Positions 45,372 through 55,600 are shown, counted from the first letter of the stretch. The stretch: 64,000 nucleotides of DNA from Thermomonas paludicola (GCF_024498955.1 NZ_CP093311.1:2046001-2110000), one strand, 5' to 3'. Program-made: numbers and translations. The notes: generated by a model not told the origin, from the letters alone.

Positions 45372-46085
45372 TCAGCCCTTCAGCGAAGCCCCGAACAGGA
45401 TGCTCGCACGCGTGCCGTGCCCCGGCACGCTGGTCAGCAACAGGGGCCACTCGCAGCGTTGGCCCAGGCGGTACGCAATCGAGAGCCCCAGCCCAGGGCC
45501 GCTACCGGGCTGGCCATTGCCCCGGAAGAACGGCTCGAACGCGCGCGCCAGCGTGGCGGCATCCATGCCAATCCCGGTGTCTTCCACGTCCAGCCGGTCG
45601 CCCAGCAGGCGCACCCGCACCTCGCCAACGTCGGTGAATCGCAGCGCATTGCCCAGCAGGTTGCCCAGCATCACCTCCAGCACCCGCGCCGGCGCGTGCA
45701 CCACGGGCTGGGCCAGGATCTCCAGCTGCACGGCCAATCCCTTGCTCTGCAGCTGCGGCTGCACCCGCTCCACCTCATGCCGCACTACCGTCAGCACCGG
45801 CACGTCTTCGGCATCCAGTGCACACAGGTCGCCGCGCGCCAGCAGCAGCAATGCATCGATGATCGCCTCCATTCCCGCGACCGCACCGTGGATGCGTGCC
45901 AGCGAACGCCTCGACGCGTCGGACAGCCCCGTGTCGTGGGCAATCAGATCGCTGGCCACCCGGATCACGGTGAGCGGCGTGCGCAGCTCGTGACTGGCAT
46001 CCCGGGTGAAGTCCCGCTCACGGCGGGCTGCCGCATCCCGGGAATGCGCGCCAGTATCGGGGTCGGGGTGCGACGCAGTGCTCAT
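45372..46085 (-). CDS. Sensor histidine kinase lacking a membrane or input domain
   Basis: This 237-residue protein has the HisKA H-box FTRDASHELRTPLTVI near residue 35, the N-box GNLLGNALRF, DTGIGMD and GPGLGLSIAYRL of the HATPase domain. Only about 25 residues precede the H-box, with no membrane helix, HAMP or PAS domain, so the sensing input must come from a partner. The frame is open 25 codons further upstream, but that part lies inside the response regulator gene and has no hydrophobic stretch. It is 13 bp downstream of the response regulator and upstream of the efflux operon. Confidence 0.88.
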   Translation of the reverse strand: MSTASHPDPDTGAHSRDAAARRERDFTRDASHELRTPLTVIRVASDLIAHDTGLSDASRRSLARIHGAVAGMEAIIDALLLLARGDLCALDAEDVPVLTVVRHEVERVQPQLQSKGLAVQLEILAQPVVHAPARVLEVMLGNLLGNALRFTDVGEVRVRLLGDRLDVEDTGIGMDAATLARAFEPFFRGNGQPGSGPGLGLSIAYRLGQRCEWPLLLTSVPGHGTRASILFGASLKG

Positions 46086-46098
46086 GGCATAGGGCCTG

Positions 46099-46797
46099 TC
46101 ACGCCAGATCCGCAACCCTGTAACCGGCGCTTTGGACCGTATGCAACAGCGGCCGATCAAACGGCTTGTCGACGACCTTGCGCAGGTTGTAGAGATGGCT
46201 GCGGAGGGTATCGGAATCCGGCAATGCGTCGCCCCAGATTTCGCGCTCGATTTCCTGCCGCCCCACCACGCGCGGCGATTCCCGCATCAGGATGGTCAGC
46301 AGGCGCAGCGCAATCGGCGAAAGCTGCAGCTCGCACCCGCTGCGGGTGGCACGCAGCTGCGACGGATCCAGCGATAGATCACCCACCTGCAGCACTTCCG
46401 CACCCACTTGGCGGCGATCACGGCGGATCAGCGCGCGCAACCGCGCTTCCAGTTCACGAATCGCAAACGGCTTGGTCAGGTAATCGTCCGCCCCGGACGA
46501 CAGGCCGTTAAGTTTCTCGTCAAGGGTGTCGCGCGCCGTCAGCATCAGGATCGGCGTGGATTTCCGCGCCTCGTTGCGCAGCCGCTTGCACACCTCGATG
46601 CCATCCAGCCGCGGCAACATCAGGTCAAGCACGATGGCGTCATACGTGTTTTCCGCCGCCAACCGATAGCCGTCCAGTCCGTCGGCCGCGAAATCCACCT
46701 CGAAGCCGCGCCCTTCGAGATATTCGCCCACCATCTCGGAAATGTTGCGGTTATCCTCGACAATCAGGATCAATCCGGCGTGTTCCTTTTCGCGCAT
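46099..46797 (-). CDS. OmpR-family response regulator
   Basis: This 232-residue regulator has a receiver domain (LILIVEDNRNISEMV, phospho-acceptor Asp in IVLDLMLPRLDG, switch Lys in YLTKPF) and a winged-helix DNA-binding domain (SPIALRLLTILMRESPRVV, SDTLRSHLYNLRKVVDKPF). The ATG at 46797 gives a normal receiver start. The gene order regulator-kinase-adaptor-ATPase-permease suggests that it controls the efflux genes in response to the compound they export (inference). Confidence 0.93.
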   Translation of the reverse strand: MREKEHAGLILIVEDNRNISEMVGEYLEGRGFEVDFAADGLDGYRLAAENTYDAIVLDLMLPRLDGIEVCKRLRNEARKSTPILMLTARDTLDEKLNGLSSGADDYLTKPFAIRELEARLRALIRRDRRQVGAEVLQVGDLSLDPSQLRATRSGCELQLSPIALRLLTILMRESPRVVGRQEIEREIWGDALPDSDTLRSHLYNLRKVVDKPFDRPLLHTVQSAGYRVADLA

Positions 46798-46898
46798 GTG
46801 CCTGCCCAATCCAGGGATTTGCTGCGTCCTACGATGCCCACTTTGAAGTAGATGCCACGTGAAGGCGGCAGTCGCGGCGCGCGCCTGCCCGGCGCCGG

Positions 46899-47723
46899 TC
46901 ACTCCGGATGTTCAGCGGCCTTGACCAGGCCCCAATAGCGGTCCTGCTCGTCCAGCGGCTTGCCGGACAGCCCACCGCTGGCGGCGGCCAGCGCCTCCAT
47001 TGCGCGAAAGCGGCGTTCGAACTTGTGATTGGCCCGGCGCAGAGCGCTCCCCACATCGACCCGGGCATGCCGCGCCAGATTGGCGCAGACGAACAGGATG
47101 TCGCCGAGTTCATCTTCAAGGCGGTCGCGCGCGGCGGCATCCGCCGGATCGGCGGCGACCGCATCGAACTCGGCACGCACCTCTTCGACTTCCTCGCACA
47201 GTTTGTCCAGTACCGGCGCCGGCCCCGGCCAGTCAAAGCCGATCTTGGCCGCCTTGTGCTGCAGCTTGATCGCGCGCTGCCACTCCGGCAGGCCGCGGGC
47301 GATGCCGGCCAGCGCCGAGGCGTCATCCTCGCCCCTGGCCAACCGCTCGCCGCGTTTGCGCGCTTCCCAGTCCAGCAACTGCGCGTCCGCATCCGCAAAG
47401 CCGCTTGCCCCGGCAAACACGTGTGGGTGCCGGCGGGTCATCTTGTCGCAGATCGCAGCCACGACATCGGCGAATTCGAATGCGCCCGCTTCCTGCGCCA
47501 TGCGCGCATGGAAGACTACCTGCAGCAGCAGGTCACCCAACTCGTCCTTGAGATCATCCATGTCGCCGCGGTCGATCGCATCGGCAACCTCGTAGGCTTC
47601 CTCGATGGTGTACGGCGCGATGGTCTTGAAGCTCTGCTGCAAATCCCACGGGCAGCCGCCGCCGGGGTCGCGCAGCCTGGCCATGATTGCCAGCAGATCG
47701 CCAACGCTGCGCGATTCGCTCAT
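46899..47723 (-). CDS. mazG: Nucleoside triphosphate pyrophosphohydrolase MazG
   Basis: This 274-residue enzyme has two MazG folds. The first shows CPWDLQQSFKTI and the metal-binding ExxE...ExxD set in TIEEAYEVADAI and DLKDELGDLLLQ. The second has KLCEEVEEVRAEF and DELGDILFVCANLARH. It hydrolyses (d)NTPs and lowers ppGpp in E. coli. The start at 47723 overlaps the cysQ stop by four bases. The nudE-cysQ-mazG run is a nucleotide-housekeeping operon. Confidence 0.95.
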   Translation of the reverse strand: MSESRSVGDLLAIMARLRDPGGGCPWDLQQSFKTIAPYTIEEAYEVADAIDRGDMDDLKDELGDLLLQVVFHARMAQEAGAFEFADVVAAICDKMTRRHPHVFAGASGFADADAQLLDWEARKRGERLARGEDDASALAGIARGLPEWQRAIKLQHKAAKIGFDWPGPAPVLDKLCEEVEEVRAEFDAVAADPADAAARDRLEDELGDILFVCANLARHARVDVGSALRRANHKFERRFRAMEALAAASGGLSGKPLDEQDRYWGLVKAAEHPE

Positions 47724-48511
47724 GCCGGCAGCCGGTTGCGCAGCGCGCGGTCGCCCAGCGCAATGAAATCGCCATTGAGCAGCGTATCGCGCTGGTTGTA
47801 ACGAAACGGCCTGCCTTGCAGGTCCAGCACGGCACCACCCGCCGCTTCCAGAATGGCCTGCCCGGCGGCGGTGTCCCACTCGCTGGTGGGGCCGAAGCGC
47901 GGATACAGATCCATGTCGCCTTCGGCGATGCGGCAGAATTTCAGTGACGAGCCGCAGCCCAGCACTTCGCTGCCGGGCAGCGCATCCAGCAACGCCTGCG
48001 TGCGGTCATCGCGATGCGAACGACTGGCAGCCACCCGCAGCGGCGCAGCGGCCGGGATGCGCGCATGGATCGCCCGGTCGATGCCATTCCCGCGCCGGAA
48101 TGCCCCCTGCCCCGGCACGCCATGCCACAGCGCGCCGGTGACCGGCTGCTGGATCACGCCGAAGGTCGCCACGCCCTCTTCCACCAAGGCGATGTTGACG
48201 GTGAACTCGCCGTTGCGCTTGACGAATTCGCGGGTGCCATCCAGCGGATCCACCAGCCAGAAACGTCGCCATTGCCGGCGCTGCTCGATGTCGATCTGCT
48301 TCGACTCCTCCGACAGCAGGGGAATGTCCGGCGTCAGCGCGCGCAAGCCCTCCAGGATGCAGCGATGCGACGCCAGATCCGCGGCGGTCAACGGGGACTG
48401 GTCGTCTTTTTGCTGAACTGCAAACTCGCCTTCGTAGATCGCAAGGATCCCGGCAGCCGCCCTGTGCGCCAGGTCGATCACGCCATCGCGCAGGGCATCA
48501 TCCAGTTGCAT
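47720..48511 (-). CDS. cysQ: 3'(2'),5'-bisphosphate nucleotidase CysQ
   Basis: This 263-residue Li+-sensitive phosphatase of the inositol-monophosphatase fold clears PAP formed in sulfate assimilation. Seen: LLSEESK, the metal site WLVDPLDGTREFVKRNGEF, and the C-terminal SEWDTAAGQAILEAAGG. It overlaps nudE by 14 bases and mazG by four. Confidence 0.95.
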   Translation of the reverse strand: MQLDDALRDGVIDLAHRAAAGILAIYEGEFAVQQKDDQSPLTAADLASHRCILEGLRALTPDIPLLSEESKQIDIEQRRQWRRFWLVDPLDGTREFVKRNGEFTVNIALVEEGVATFGVIQQPVTGALWHGVPGQGAFRRGNGIDRAIHARIPAAAPLRVAASRSHRDDRTQALLDALPGSEVLGCGSSLKFCRIAEGDMDLYPRFGPTSEWDTAAGQAILEAAGGAVLDLQGRPFRYNQRDTLLNGDFIALGDRALRNRLPA

Positions 48512-49052
48512 GTTGTTTCAACCATTCGCGGACGATGAACAGGGCCGCGATCGAGCGACCTTCCGAAAAATCTTCCTGCAGGATCAGTTCGCCAAGATCC
48601 GCAAGTTTCCAGGGCACCACGTCAAGCGCTTCGGGTTCGTCGCCCGGCAGCCGTTGCGGGTACAGGCCGCGCGCCAGCACCAGATGGGTCTGGTGGCTCA
48701 TGTACGTCGGCGCCAGGGTCAGGCTGCGCAGCACCGTCAGCTCGCACGCGCCGTAGCCGGCCTCTTCCATCAGCTCGCGGTTGGCCGCCTGTTCGGGCGT
48801 TTCACCGGCATCCATGCGGCCTTTCACCAGCCCCAACTCGTAGCGATGCACGCCGGCCGCATATTCGCGCACCAGCAGCACGGTGTCGTCGTCCAGCATC
48901 GGCACCACCGCCACCGCACCGTGGCCGCGCCCATGCAGGCGCTCGTACAGGCGGCGCTCGCCGTTGGAAAACTCCAGGTCGAGCCGTTCCATCCGGTAGG
49001 GGCCGGCATCGTGCTCGGTGATGCCGTGGATGATGGGCAGGGGGTGGTTCAT
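48498..49052 (-). CDS. nudE: ADP compounds hydrolase NudE
   Basis: This 184-residue Nudix hydrolase has a complete Nudix box (GRMDAGETPEQAANRELMEEAGY, residues about 81-103; key residues G, E, REL and EE). The short spacing and LAPTYMSHQTHLVLA are typical of NudE, which cleaves ADP-ribose, Ap3A and NADH. It heads the nudE-cysQ-mazG operon. It diverges from bioA across 29 bp, with overlapping AT-rich promoter boxes in a partly symmetrical sequence (CCATTATCGCCATTGG). Confidence 0.93.
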   Translation of the reverse strand: MNHPLPIIHGITEHDAGPYRMERLDLEFSNGERRLYERLHGRGHGAVAVVPMLDDDTVLLVREYAAGVHRYELGLVKGRMDAGETPEQAANRELMEEAGYGACELTVLRSLTLAPTYMSHQTHLVLARGLYPQRLPGDEPEALDVVPWKLADLGELILQEDFSEGRSIAALFIVREWLKQHATG

Positions 49053-49069
49053 GCGGCCGCACCAATGGC

Positions 49070-49075
49070 GATAAT
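49070..49075 (+). promoter_or_regulatory. -10 box (GATAAT) 6 nt before bioA ATG: leaderless promoter candidate
   Basis: GATAAT, six bases, then the ATG at 49082. The alternative in-frame ATG at 49106 would have a 24-nt leader, but its nearest AAGGA lies 15 nt away, which is too far. Confidence 0.5.
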
Positions 49076-49081
49076 GGCGGA

Positions 49082-50488
49082 ATGAAAGGACTTCACGATG
49101 CCAACATGATAGCCGTCGACGGTGATTGGCGCGCACGCGATCTGGCGGTGCTCTGGCATCCGTGCACGCAGATGCGCGAACACCCCGATGCGCTGCCGCT
49201 GTTGCCGGTGGCGCGGGGCGAGGGTGCGTGGCTGGTCGGCCACGATGGCCAGCGCGTATTGGACGGCGTCAGCAGCTGGTGGACCAACCTGCACGGCCAC
49301 GCCGAGCCACGCATCGCCGAAGCCATTGCCCGCCAGGCGCGCACTCTGGAACAGGTGATCCTGGCCGGCTTCTCGCACGCGCCCGCCGTGGAATTGGCCG
49401 AACGCCTGCTTGCCCTCGCCCCGCGCGAGGCCAGGCGCGCGCCGCTGTCCAAGGTGTTTTATGCCGACAACGGCTCGTCGGGCGTGGAAGTGGCGCTGAA
49501 AATGGCCTTCCACTGGTTCCACAATCGTGGCATCAAAGGCCGGACGAAATTCATTGCCTTGGGCAACAGCTATCACGGTGAAACCCTGGGCGCACTATCG
49601 GTGGGCGATATTCCCTTGTACCGCCGCGTGTATGCACCGCTTCTGCTGGATGTGTTGTTCGCACCTTCGCCTGATGCCTTCGGCGCGAGCGACGAAGACA
49701 CCGCGATTCGGTGTGCCGATGCTGCCGCCGACGCACTCGCCGAGCTGCTGGCCGCGCATCCGGATGCCGTGTGCGCGCTGATCCTGGAACCCCTGGTGCA
49801 GTGTGCGGGCGGCATGCGCATGCACCACCCGCATTACCTGCGCCGCGCGCGCGCCCTGTGCGACGCGCACGGCGTGTTCCTGATCGCCGACGAAATTGCA
49901 GTCGGCTTTGGTCGCACCGGCACGCTGTTCGCCTGCGAGCAAGCCGGCATCCAGCCCGACTTGCTGTGCCTGTCGAAAGGACTGACCGGCGGCTTCCTGC
50001 CGCTGTGCGCCGTGCTCGCCACCCAGCAGATCTATGACGGCTTCCTCGACGACTCGCGCGAACGCGCCTTCCTGCATTCGCACAGCTACAGCGGCAACCC
50101 GCTCGCTTGCGCGGCCGCGCTGGCCTCGCTGGCGATCTTCGAGAGCGACGACGTGCTTGCGCGCAATCGCGTCACCGCCACAAGGATGGCCGCGCTGGCC
50201 GCGCCGCTGAAAGCCTACCCGGCCGTGCGCGAAATTCGCCAAACCGGAATGATCGTCGCCATCGAACTGCAGCCGGAACCCGACAATCACGACGATGGGC
50301 ACGCGGTGGAAATCGCCGGTCGCCGCGGCCTGCGCATGTACCGCAAGGCGCTGGAGGCCGGCGTGTTGTTGCGCCCGCTGGGCGACGTGCTGTACTGGAT
50401 GCCGCCTTACTGCATCGATGATGCGCAACTGGCCTTGTTGGCAACGACCACTGCTGCGGTACTCGAGGAAGCCTGCCCATGCGCCTGA
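49082..50488 (+). CDS. bioA: Adenosylmethionine-8-amino-7-oxononanoate aminotransferase BioA
   Basis: This 468-residue PLP enzyme of biotin synthesis uses S-adenosylmethionine as amino donor. Typical features: WHPCTQMREH near the N-terminus, WTNLHGHAEPRI, FYADNGSSGVEVALKMAF, YHGETLGALSVGD, IADEIAVGFGRTGTLFA, and the PLP lysine in CLSKGLTGGFLPL. Other bio genes are not in the window, so the pathway is split on the chromosome. It overlaps rsmE by 10 bases. Confidence 0.95.
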   Translation: MKGLHDANMIAVDGDWRARDLAVLWHPCTQMREHPDALPLLPVARGEGAWLVGHDGQRVLDGVSSWWTNLHGHAEPRIAEAIARQARTLEQVILAGFSHAPAVELAERLLALAPREARRAPLSKVFYADNGSSGVEVALKMAFHWFHNRGIKGRTKFIALGNSYHGETLGALSVGDIPLYRRVYAPLLLDVLFAPSPDAFGASDEDTAIRCADAAADALAELLAAHPDAVCALILEPLVQCAGGMRMHHPHYLRRARALCDAHGVFLIADEIAVGFGRTGTLFACEQAGIQPDLLCLSKGLTGGFLPLCAVLATQQIYDGFLDDSRERAFLHSHSYSGNPLACAAALASLAIFESDDVLARNRVTATRMAALAAPLKAYPAVREIRQTGMIVAIELQPEPDNHDDGHAVEIAGRRGLRMYRKALEAGVLLRPLGDVLYWMPPYCIDDAQLALLATTTAAVLEEACPCA

Positions 50489-51210
50489 CCCGCAGTCATC
50501 TCGCCCAACCCCTGCACGTGGGGGAAACAGTGACATTGCCGGAAGGCGTGGCTGCCCACCTGATTCGCGTGCTGCGCCTGCAGCCGGGCGATGCCTGTGT
50601 TCTGTTCAACGGCGATGGCCGCGATTACCAGGCCCGTCTTGCAAGCGTCGGCAAGCGCGAGGCGCGCGCTGACATCGTCGGGGTCGGCCACGCAGACAAC
50701 GAATCCCCGCTGCGCATCAGCCTGCTGCAGGGCATCGCCCGTGGCGAGAAAATGGACTGGATCCTGCAGAAGGCCACCGAGCTGGGCGTGGCGCGCATCC
50801 TGCCGGTCAACAGCGAGCGCAGCGAAGTGAAGCTGGACGCACAGCGAGCCGAAAAGCGGCTTGCGCACTGGCGTGACGTGGTGATTTCGGCCTGCGAGCA
50901 GAGCGGCCGCGCCGTGGTGCCCGACGTCCTTGCACCACAGGCACTGGCGCTGGCGGCGGCAGGCTGCGACGGCCACGGTTTCCTGCTTGATCCAGGCGCG
51001 GAAGCATCGCTGTCGTCGCTGCGTGACAGGCCACCCGGCGCCTGTACGCTGGCCATTGGCCCGGAAGGCGGCTGGTCGCCGCGCGACCACGATCAGCTGC
51101 GTGCTGCCGGCTTTACGGGCCTGCGCCTGGGTCCGCGCGTGCTGCGCACCGAAACCGCGGGCATCGCGGCGATTGCCGCCCTGCAGGCGATTGCGGGCGA
51201 CCTGGCTTGA
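50479..51210 (+). CDS. rsmE: 16S rRNA m3U1498 methyltransferase RsmE
   Basis: This 243-residue SPOUT-fold methyltransferase shows HLIRVLRLQPGD, KMDWILQKATELGV, SACEQSGR, and the knotted SAM site AIGPEGGWSPRDHD followed by LGPRVLRTETAGIAAIAAL. Length is normal. It starts inside the end of bioA and is convergent with chpC, seven bases away. Confidence 0.96.
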   Translation: MRLTRSHLAQPLHVGETVTLPEGVAAHLIRVLRLQPGDACVLFNGDGRDYQARLASVGKREARADIVGVGHADNESPLRISLLQGIARGEKMDWILQKATELGVARILPVNSERSEVKLDAQRAEKRLAHWRDVVISACEQSGRAVVPDVLAPQALALAAAGCDGHGFLLDPGAEASLSSLRDRPPGACTLAIGPEGGWSPRDHDQLRAAGFTGLRLGPRVLRTETAGIAAIAALQAIAGDLA

Positions 51211-51217
51211 GCGGCGA

Positions 51218-51688
51218 TCAGGCCACCGCCGCCAGCACCGTGATCAACTCTTCCTCCAGCGCGACCAGGTCGGGCACGATGGCATCATTCTCACCCAGCC
51301 GCACCCGCGCCAAGACGCCGGCCGGCAGTTCGCCGTCGTCGTCCACGGTTGCAAGCGCCGCCTCGGTCACGGTCACCAGACGCGGGAAGCCCTGGGTCAG
51401 CATCGCGAAATAGGGATGCTTGGCATCGCCCCCCAGCGCCTTCAACACGATCACCTTGCTGCCCAATCCGCCTTCCTCGGCAGCAATGCCGGCGAAGCGC
51501 GAAAACGACAGCAACGGAAGCTGCCAACCGCGCCAGCGAATGCGTCCCAGCAACCATGCCGGCGCATCCGCCACCGGATCCGGCGCGGCAAACGACAATA
51601 CTTCGGCGATGGTGGCGTTCGGCAACAGCAGACGCGCATCTGCAACCTGGATCAGCACGCCTCGGATGATGTGGGTAATGTCGGACAT
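51218..51688 (-). CDS. chpC: CheW-like protein ChpC of the pil-chp system
   Basis: This 156-residue protein is a single CheW-like domain (RGVLIQVADARLLLPNATIAEVL, split over residues 8-32; RWRGWQLPLLSF; HPYFAMLTQGFPRLV). It is the last gene of the pil-chp operon and corresponds in position to ChpC of Pseudomonas, a second adaptor that may link alternative receptors to ChpA. The ATG at 51688 is 10 bp after the chpB stop; the longer upstream frame is a shadow of chpB. Confidence 0.85.
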   Translation of the reverse strand: MSDITHIIRGVLIQVADARLLLPNATIAEVLSFAAPDPVADAPAWLLGRIRWRGWQLPLLSFSRFAGIAAEEGGLGSKVIVLKALGGDAKHPYFAMLTQGFPRLVTVTEAALATVDDDGELPAGVLARVRLGENDAIVPDLVALEEELITVLAAVA

Positions 51689-51698
51689 GTGGGAAACC

Positions 51699-52673
51699 TC
51701 AGGCGGACCAGCGCTGCAACAGGTGACGTGAAAGTTCGGCAAGGCTGCGCGACTCGCCGCCGCGCGCCACCAGCGCATTGCTGGCGGCAGGATCGAAACA
51801 GTTCTCCGGGGCCTGGCCGTAGCCAAGACCACCGCCCAGGCGCACCGTCAGTGCCACGTCCACAAGCACCGGATCAGCGCCACTGAGCAGAAGCACCGCG
51901 CTATCGCCGGAACGCAGGGAGGAAAAGCGCGGTTCGCCGGCAGCCGCCACGAACACCACGGCGTCCTCCACCTGCTGCACATCCAGCCCATCCTGGAGGA
52001 CATGCACGGTGCCGGGCTGCGCCACGTCGCCCGGCTGCGCAAGCACCACCTGCATCAACGTGGCGCGCTGCATCTGCCGCACCAGTTTGTCGTACTGCCC
52101 GCCATCGACGCGCTGACGCAGCAATACCGGGCGCGGGAAGCCGGCAGGCAGGCAGGCCAGCAGCTGGCGCACCGCATCCGGCCCGCCAACGCCTGCGGCA
52201 ATCACCACGGCGCCACTCGCAAGCGGAGCGGGATGCGATGGCGCTTGCGGGACGTCAGGCAGCGACGCGACTTTCAGGGTCAGCGCTTCCATTTCCTGAC
52301 TGAAATTGTGCGGCACTTCCCGGCTTGGGGCAGCCGGCAGCACGTCACCATGCCCGTGCAGTTTTGCCGCCAGGTGCCGCGCCCAGCGCGCGGCTTCCCA
52401 GCCGTCGCGCCTGGCCGCCACGTCGGCTTCATCAAACACGATGTCCAGGCCCGGATCGGCCAGCAGTGCATCGAACTTGTCGAGCGCGAACTCGGCCACC
52501 GGGTCGAGCACCACCACCACCGCGACGGGTTCAGCCGCGCGAACGTCGGCCTCGGTGGCGTCGGTTGGATCCAGCGTGGCCACCAGCTCTGCGCCCGCCT
52601 CGCGCACGGCCACTTGGGTACGGTCGCGCGCGGCGCCCATGCGCGCCAGTACCACCACGCGCGGACCGCTCAT
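51699..52673 (-). CDS. chpB: CheB-like ChpB, apparently without catalytic residues
   Basis: This 324-residue protein has an N-terminal degenerate receiver-like region (residues 1-110) and a C-terminal region aligning with CheB methylesterases. Where CheB has GASTGG, this protein reads AAGVGG, losing the nucleophile serine. Where CheB has QHM, it reads QRV, losing the histidine. The TGMGxDGA loop with the catalytic aspartate is replaced by [10 protein letters not shown]. Family membership is supported by position between chpA and chpC and by the conserved framework ([23 protein letters not shown]). I infer a non-enzymatic, possibly structural or regulatory protein. It overlaps the chpA stop by four bases. 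Confidence 0.8.
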   Translation of the reverse strand: MSGPRVVVLARMGAARDRTQVAVREAGAELVATLDPTDATEADVRAAEPVAVVVVLDPVAEFALDKFDALLADPGLDIVFDEADVAARRDGWEAARWARHLAAKLHGHGDVLPAAPSREVPHNFSQEMEALTLKVASLPDVPQAPSHPAPLASGAVVIAAGVGGPDAVRQLLACLPAGFPRPVLLRQRVDGGQYDKLVRQMQRATLMQVVLAQPGDVAQPGTVHVLQDGLDVQQVEDAVVFVAAAGEPRFSSLRSGDSAVLLLSGADPVLVDVALTVRLGGGLGYGQAPENCFDPAASNALVARGGESRSLAELSRHLLQRWSA

Positions 52674-55600
52674 TGCAGGCTACCGTCGCTCACGCGCTCC
52701 AGCCCCAGCAGCTCGAACACGTTGCGCATCAGCTCGGCCTCCTGGTAGGGCTTGCCGAGGTAGCGCTCAACCCCGAGCTCAAGCGCGCGCTGGCGGTGCT
52801 TCTCGCCGGTGCGCGACGTGATCATCACGATCGGCACGTTGCGCAGGCGCGGGTCGGCCTTCATCGCAGTCGCCAGTTCGTAGCCGTCCATGCGCGGCAT
52901 TTCGATGTCGAGCAGCATCAGGTCGGGGACGACTTCCGCCATGCGTTCCAGGGCATCGATGCCATCCTTCGCAGTGGCCACCTCGAAGCTGTGGCGCTCC
53001 AGCACGCGCCCGGTGACCTTGCGCATGGTGACCGAGTCGTCCACCACCATGACCAGCGGCACCCGGCGCTGCTCGGCCGCGGGCAGCTGAGGCGCCGCAT
53101 GCAGCGGCGTTGCCGCCGCATTCCGCCGCACCAACGGGGCAACGTCCAGAATCACCACCACGCGGCCATCGCCCATGATGGTTGCGCCGAAGATGCCAGG
53201 CACCGACGTCAGCTGCGGGCCACCGGCCTTGACCACGATTTCCCGGCTGCCCACCACCTGGTCCACCGCCACCGCCGCATGCAGGTCACCCGACCGCACC
53301 AGCAGCAAAGGCATCTGCAGATGGCCTTCGGCCTTGGCCATCGGAGCCCCCACCAGCGCGCCGAGGTCGTGCAGCACATAGTCCTCGCCACCGTAGCGGT
53401 ATCCGGCGTCCGGCTTGGCAATGTCTTCGCGGCTGATGCGCCCCACGCCGCGCACCGAGGCGATCGGGACCGCGTATTCGGTGTCGCCGATCTTGACGAA
53501 CACCGCTTGAGTCACCGCCAGGGTCTGCGGCAAGCGCAGGGTGAACGTCGTGCCCTCGCCTGGGCGGGACGCAATGTCGATGGAGCCGCCCAGCTGGCGC
53601 ACTTCACTGGCCACCACGTCCATGCCCACGCCACGGCCTGCCAACCGGCTGACGGTCTCGGCAGTGGAGAACCCGGGCTGCATGATCAGCTGATCCAGCT
53701 CGCTGTCGGTCAGCTCCGTCTCCGGCTTGATCAGGTCGCGCTCGATGCCACGCGCGCGGATTGCGGCACGGTTGAGGCCGGCACCATCGTCGGCAATCTG
53801 CAGAACGACTTCCGACCCTTCGCGGCGCACCGCGACGCGGATGCTGCCTTCCGCCGGCTTGCCGGCGGCAATGCGCGCGTCCGGCGATTCCAGGCCATGG
53901 GCGATGGCATTGCGCAGCATGTGTTCCAGCGGCGCGGTCATGCGCTCCAGCACGTTGCGATCGAGTTCGCCCTGTGCCCCTTCCAGCCTGAGCTGGGCCT
54001 GCTTGCCGGTTTCGCCAGCCGCCTGGCGGATCACGCGGCGCAGGCGCGGCACCAACGAGTCGAACGGCAGCATGCGCGTGCGCATGAGGCCTTCCTGCAG
54101 TTCCGAGCTGACCCGCGACTGCTGGGTCAGCAGGGTCTCGTATTGGCGGGTCAGGTCATCCATCGACCCGTGCAGGCTCTGCAAGTCGGTGGCCGATTCG
54201 GCCAGCGCGCGCGAGAGCTGTTGCAGGGTGCTGAAACGATCCAGCTCCAACGGATCAAATGCTTCGTTGCCCGTATCGTTCTCGCGCTGGAAGCGGGCGA
54301 TGATCTGCGCCTCGGTTTCCGCGTCAAGTCGGCGCAGCTGGTCGCGCAGGCGAAGGTTGGTCTGCTCCATTTCCTGCGCGGTGCCGCGGAACGCCGCCAA
54401 CTGCTGTTCCAACCGCGCGCGGTAGATCGCCACCTCGCCCGCGTAATTGACCAGCTTGTCGAGCAGGTCGGCACGGATGCGCACCTGCTCTTGCGGCGCG
54501 CGCACTCCGATTTCGTCGTCTTCGATGAATCCGTCGTGGTTGATCGGCTCGGACAGGGGTTTGAGCGGTGCCGGCCGCACCGGAGCCGGCACGAAGCGGG
54601 GCTCCGCCGCGTGTTCTGCGGACGCGGTGTCCACGGCCTCCGGCTCGACGACTTCCGGAACCACGGCAACGCGTTTCTCGGCACGCGCATTGAAGGCTTC
54701 GATCAATCCGACCGGCATGCCGATCGCACGCCGGGCAGCGATGCGGGTGTTCATTCCATGCAGGCGGTCAAAGCCGCGCTCCAGCAACGACACGCCATCA
54801 GCGCCCAATTCGACGCGCTGCGCCGCCACTGCTTCCAGCAATGTCTCCATCGCGTGGCCAAGCTCGCCTGCCGGCATCATCCCGGACATGCGTGCGCCGC
54901 CTTTCAGCGTGTGCAAATCGCGTTGCAGGCCAGTGACCAGCTCGTTGTCATCCGGCGTTTCGCGAAGCTGTGCCAGCAAGCCGTCGGAGTGATCCAGCAG
55001 ATCGCCGGCCTCCTCGACGAAGATATCCACCAGCTCGAGATCGAGCTCGCTGGTATCCAACGCTTCGTCGGGATCTTCTGCAGAACTTCCCGCCGACTGC
55101 AATGCGGCCAACGCCGCCTGCTCGCGCGCCTTGGCAATCGCCGCCGCTTCAGCAGCACGGCGCTCTGCAGCCAGACGCTCGGCTTCGCGACGCTCAGCCT
55201 CCAGACGTGCGGCTTCCAGGCGCTCGGCTTCTGCGCGTGCGGCCACGATCCGCTCGGCTTCCTGGCGCTCGGCTTCACGCCGGGCAGCCTCTTCAGCGGC
55301 CGCTTGCTCGGCGGCGAGACGCTCGGCTTCGATCCGTTCCGCTGCAGCGCGCTCAAGGTCTGCCTGCTCAGCCGCGAGACGCTCGGCTTCGGCCTGCTCG
55401 AAGGCAAGGCGCTCGGCCTCCAGGCGAATCGCTTCTTCCTCGGCAACGCGTTCGGCTTCGGCCTGCTCGGCGGCAAGGCGCTCGGCTTCGGCCTGCTCGG
55501 CGGCAACGCGTTCGGCTTCGGCCTGTTCAGCGGCAAGGCGCTCGGCTTCGGCCTGCTCGGCGGCAACGCGTTCGGCTTCGGCCTGTTCGGCGGCAAGGCG

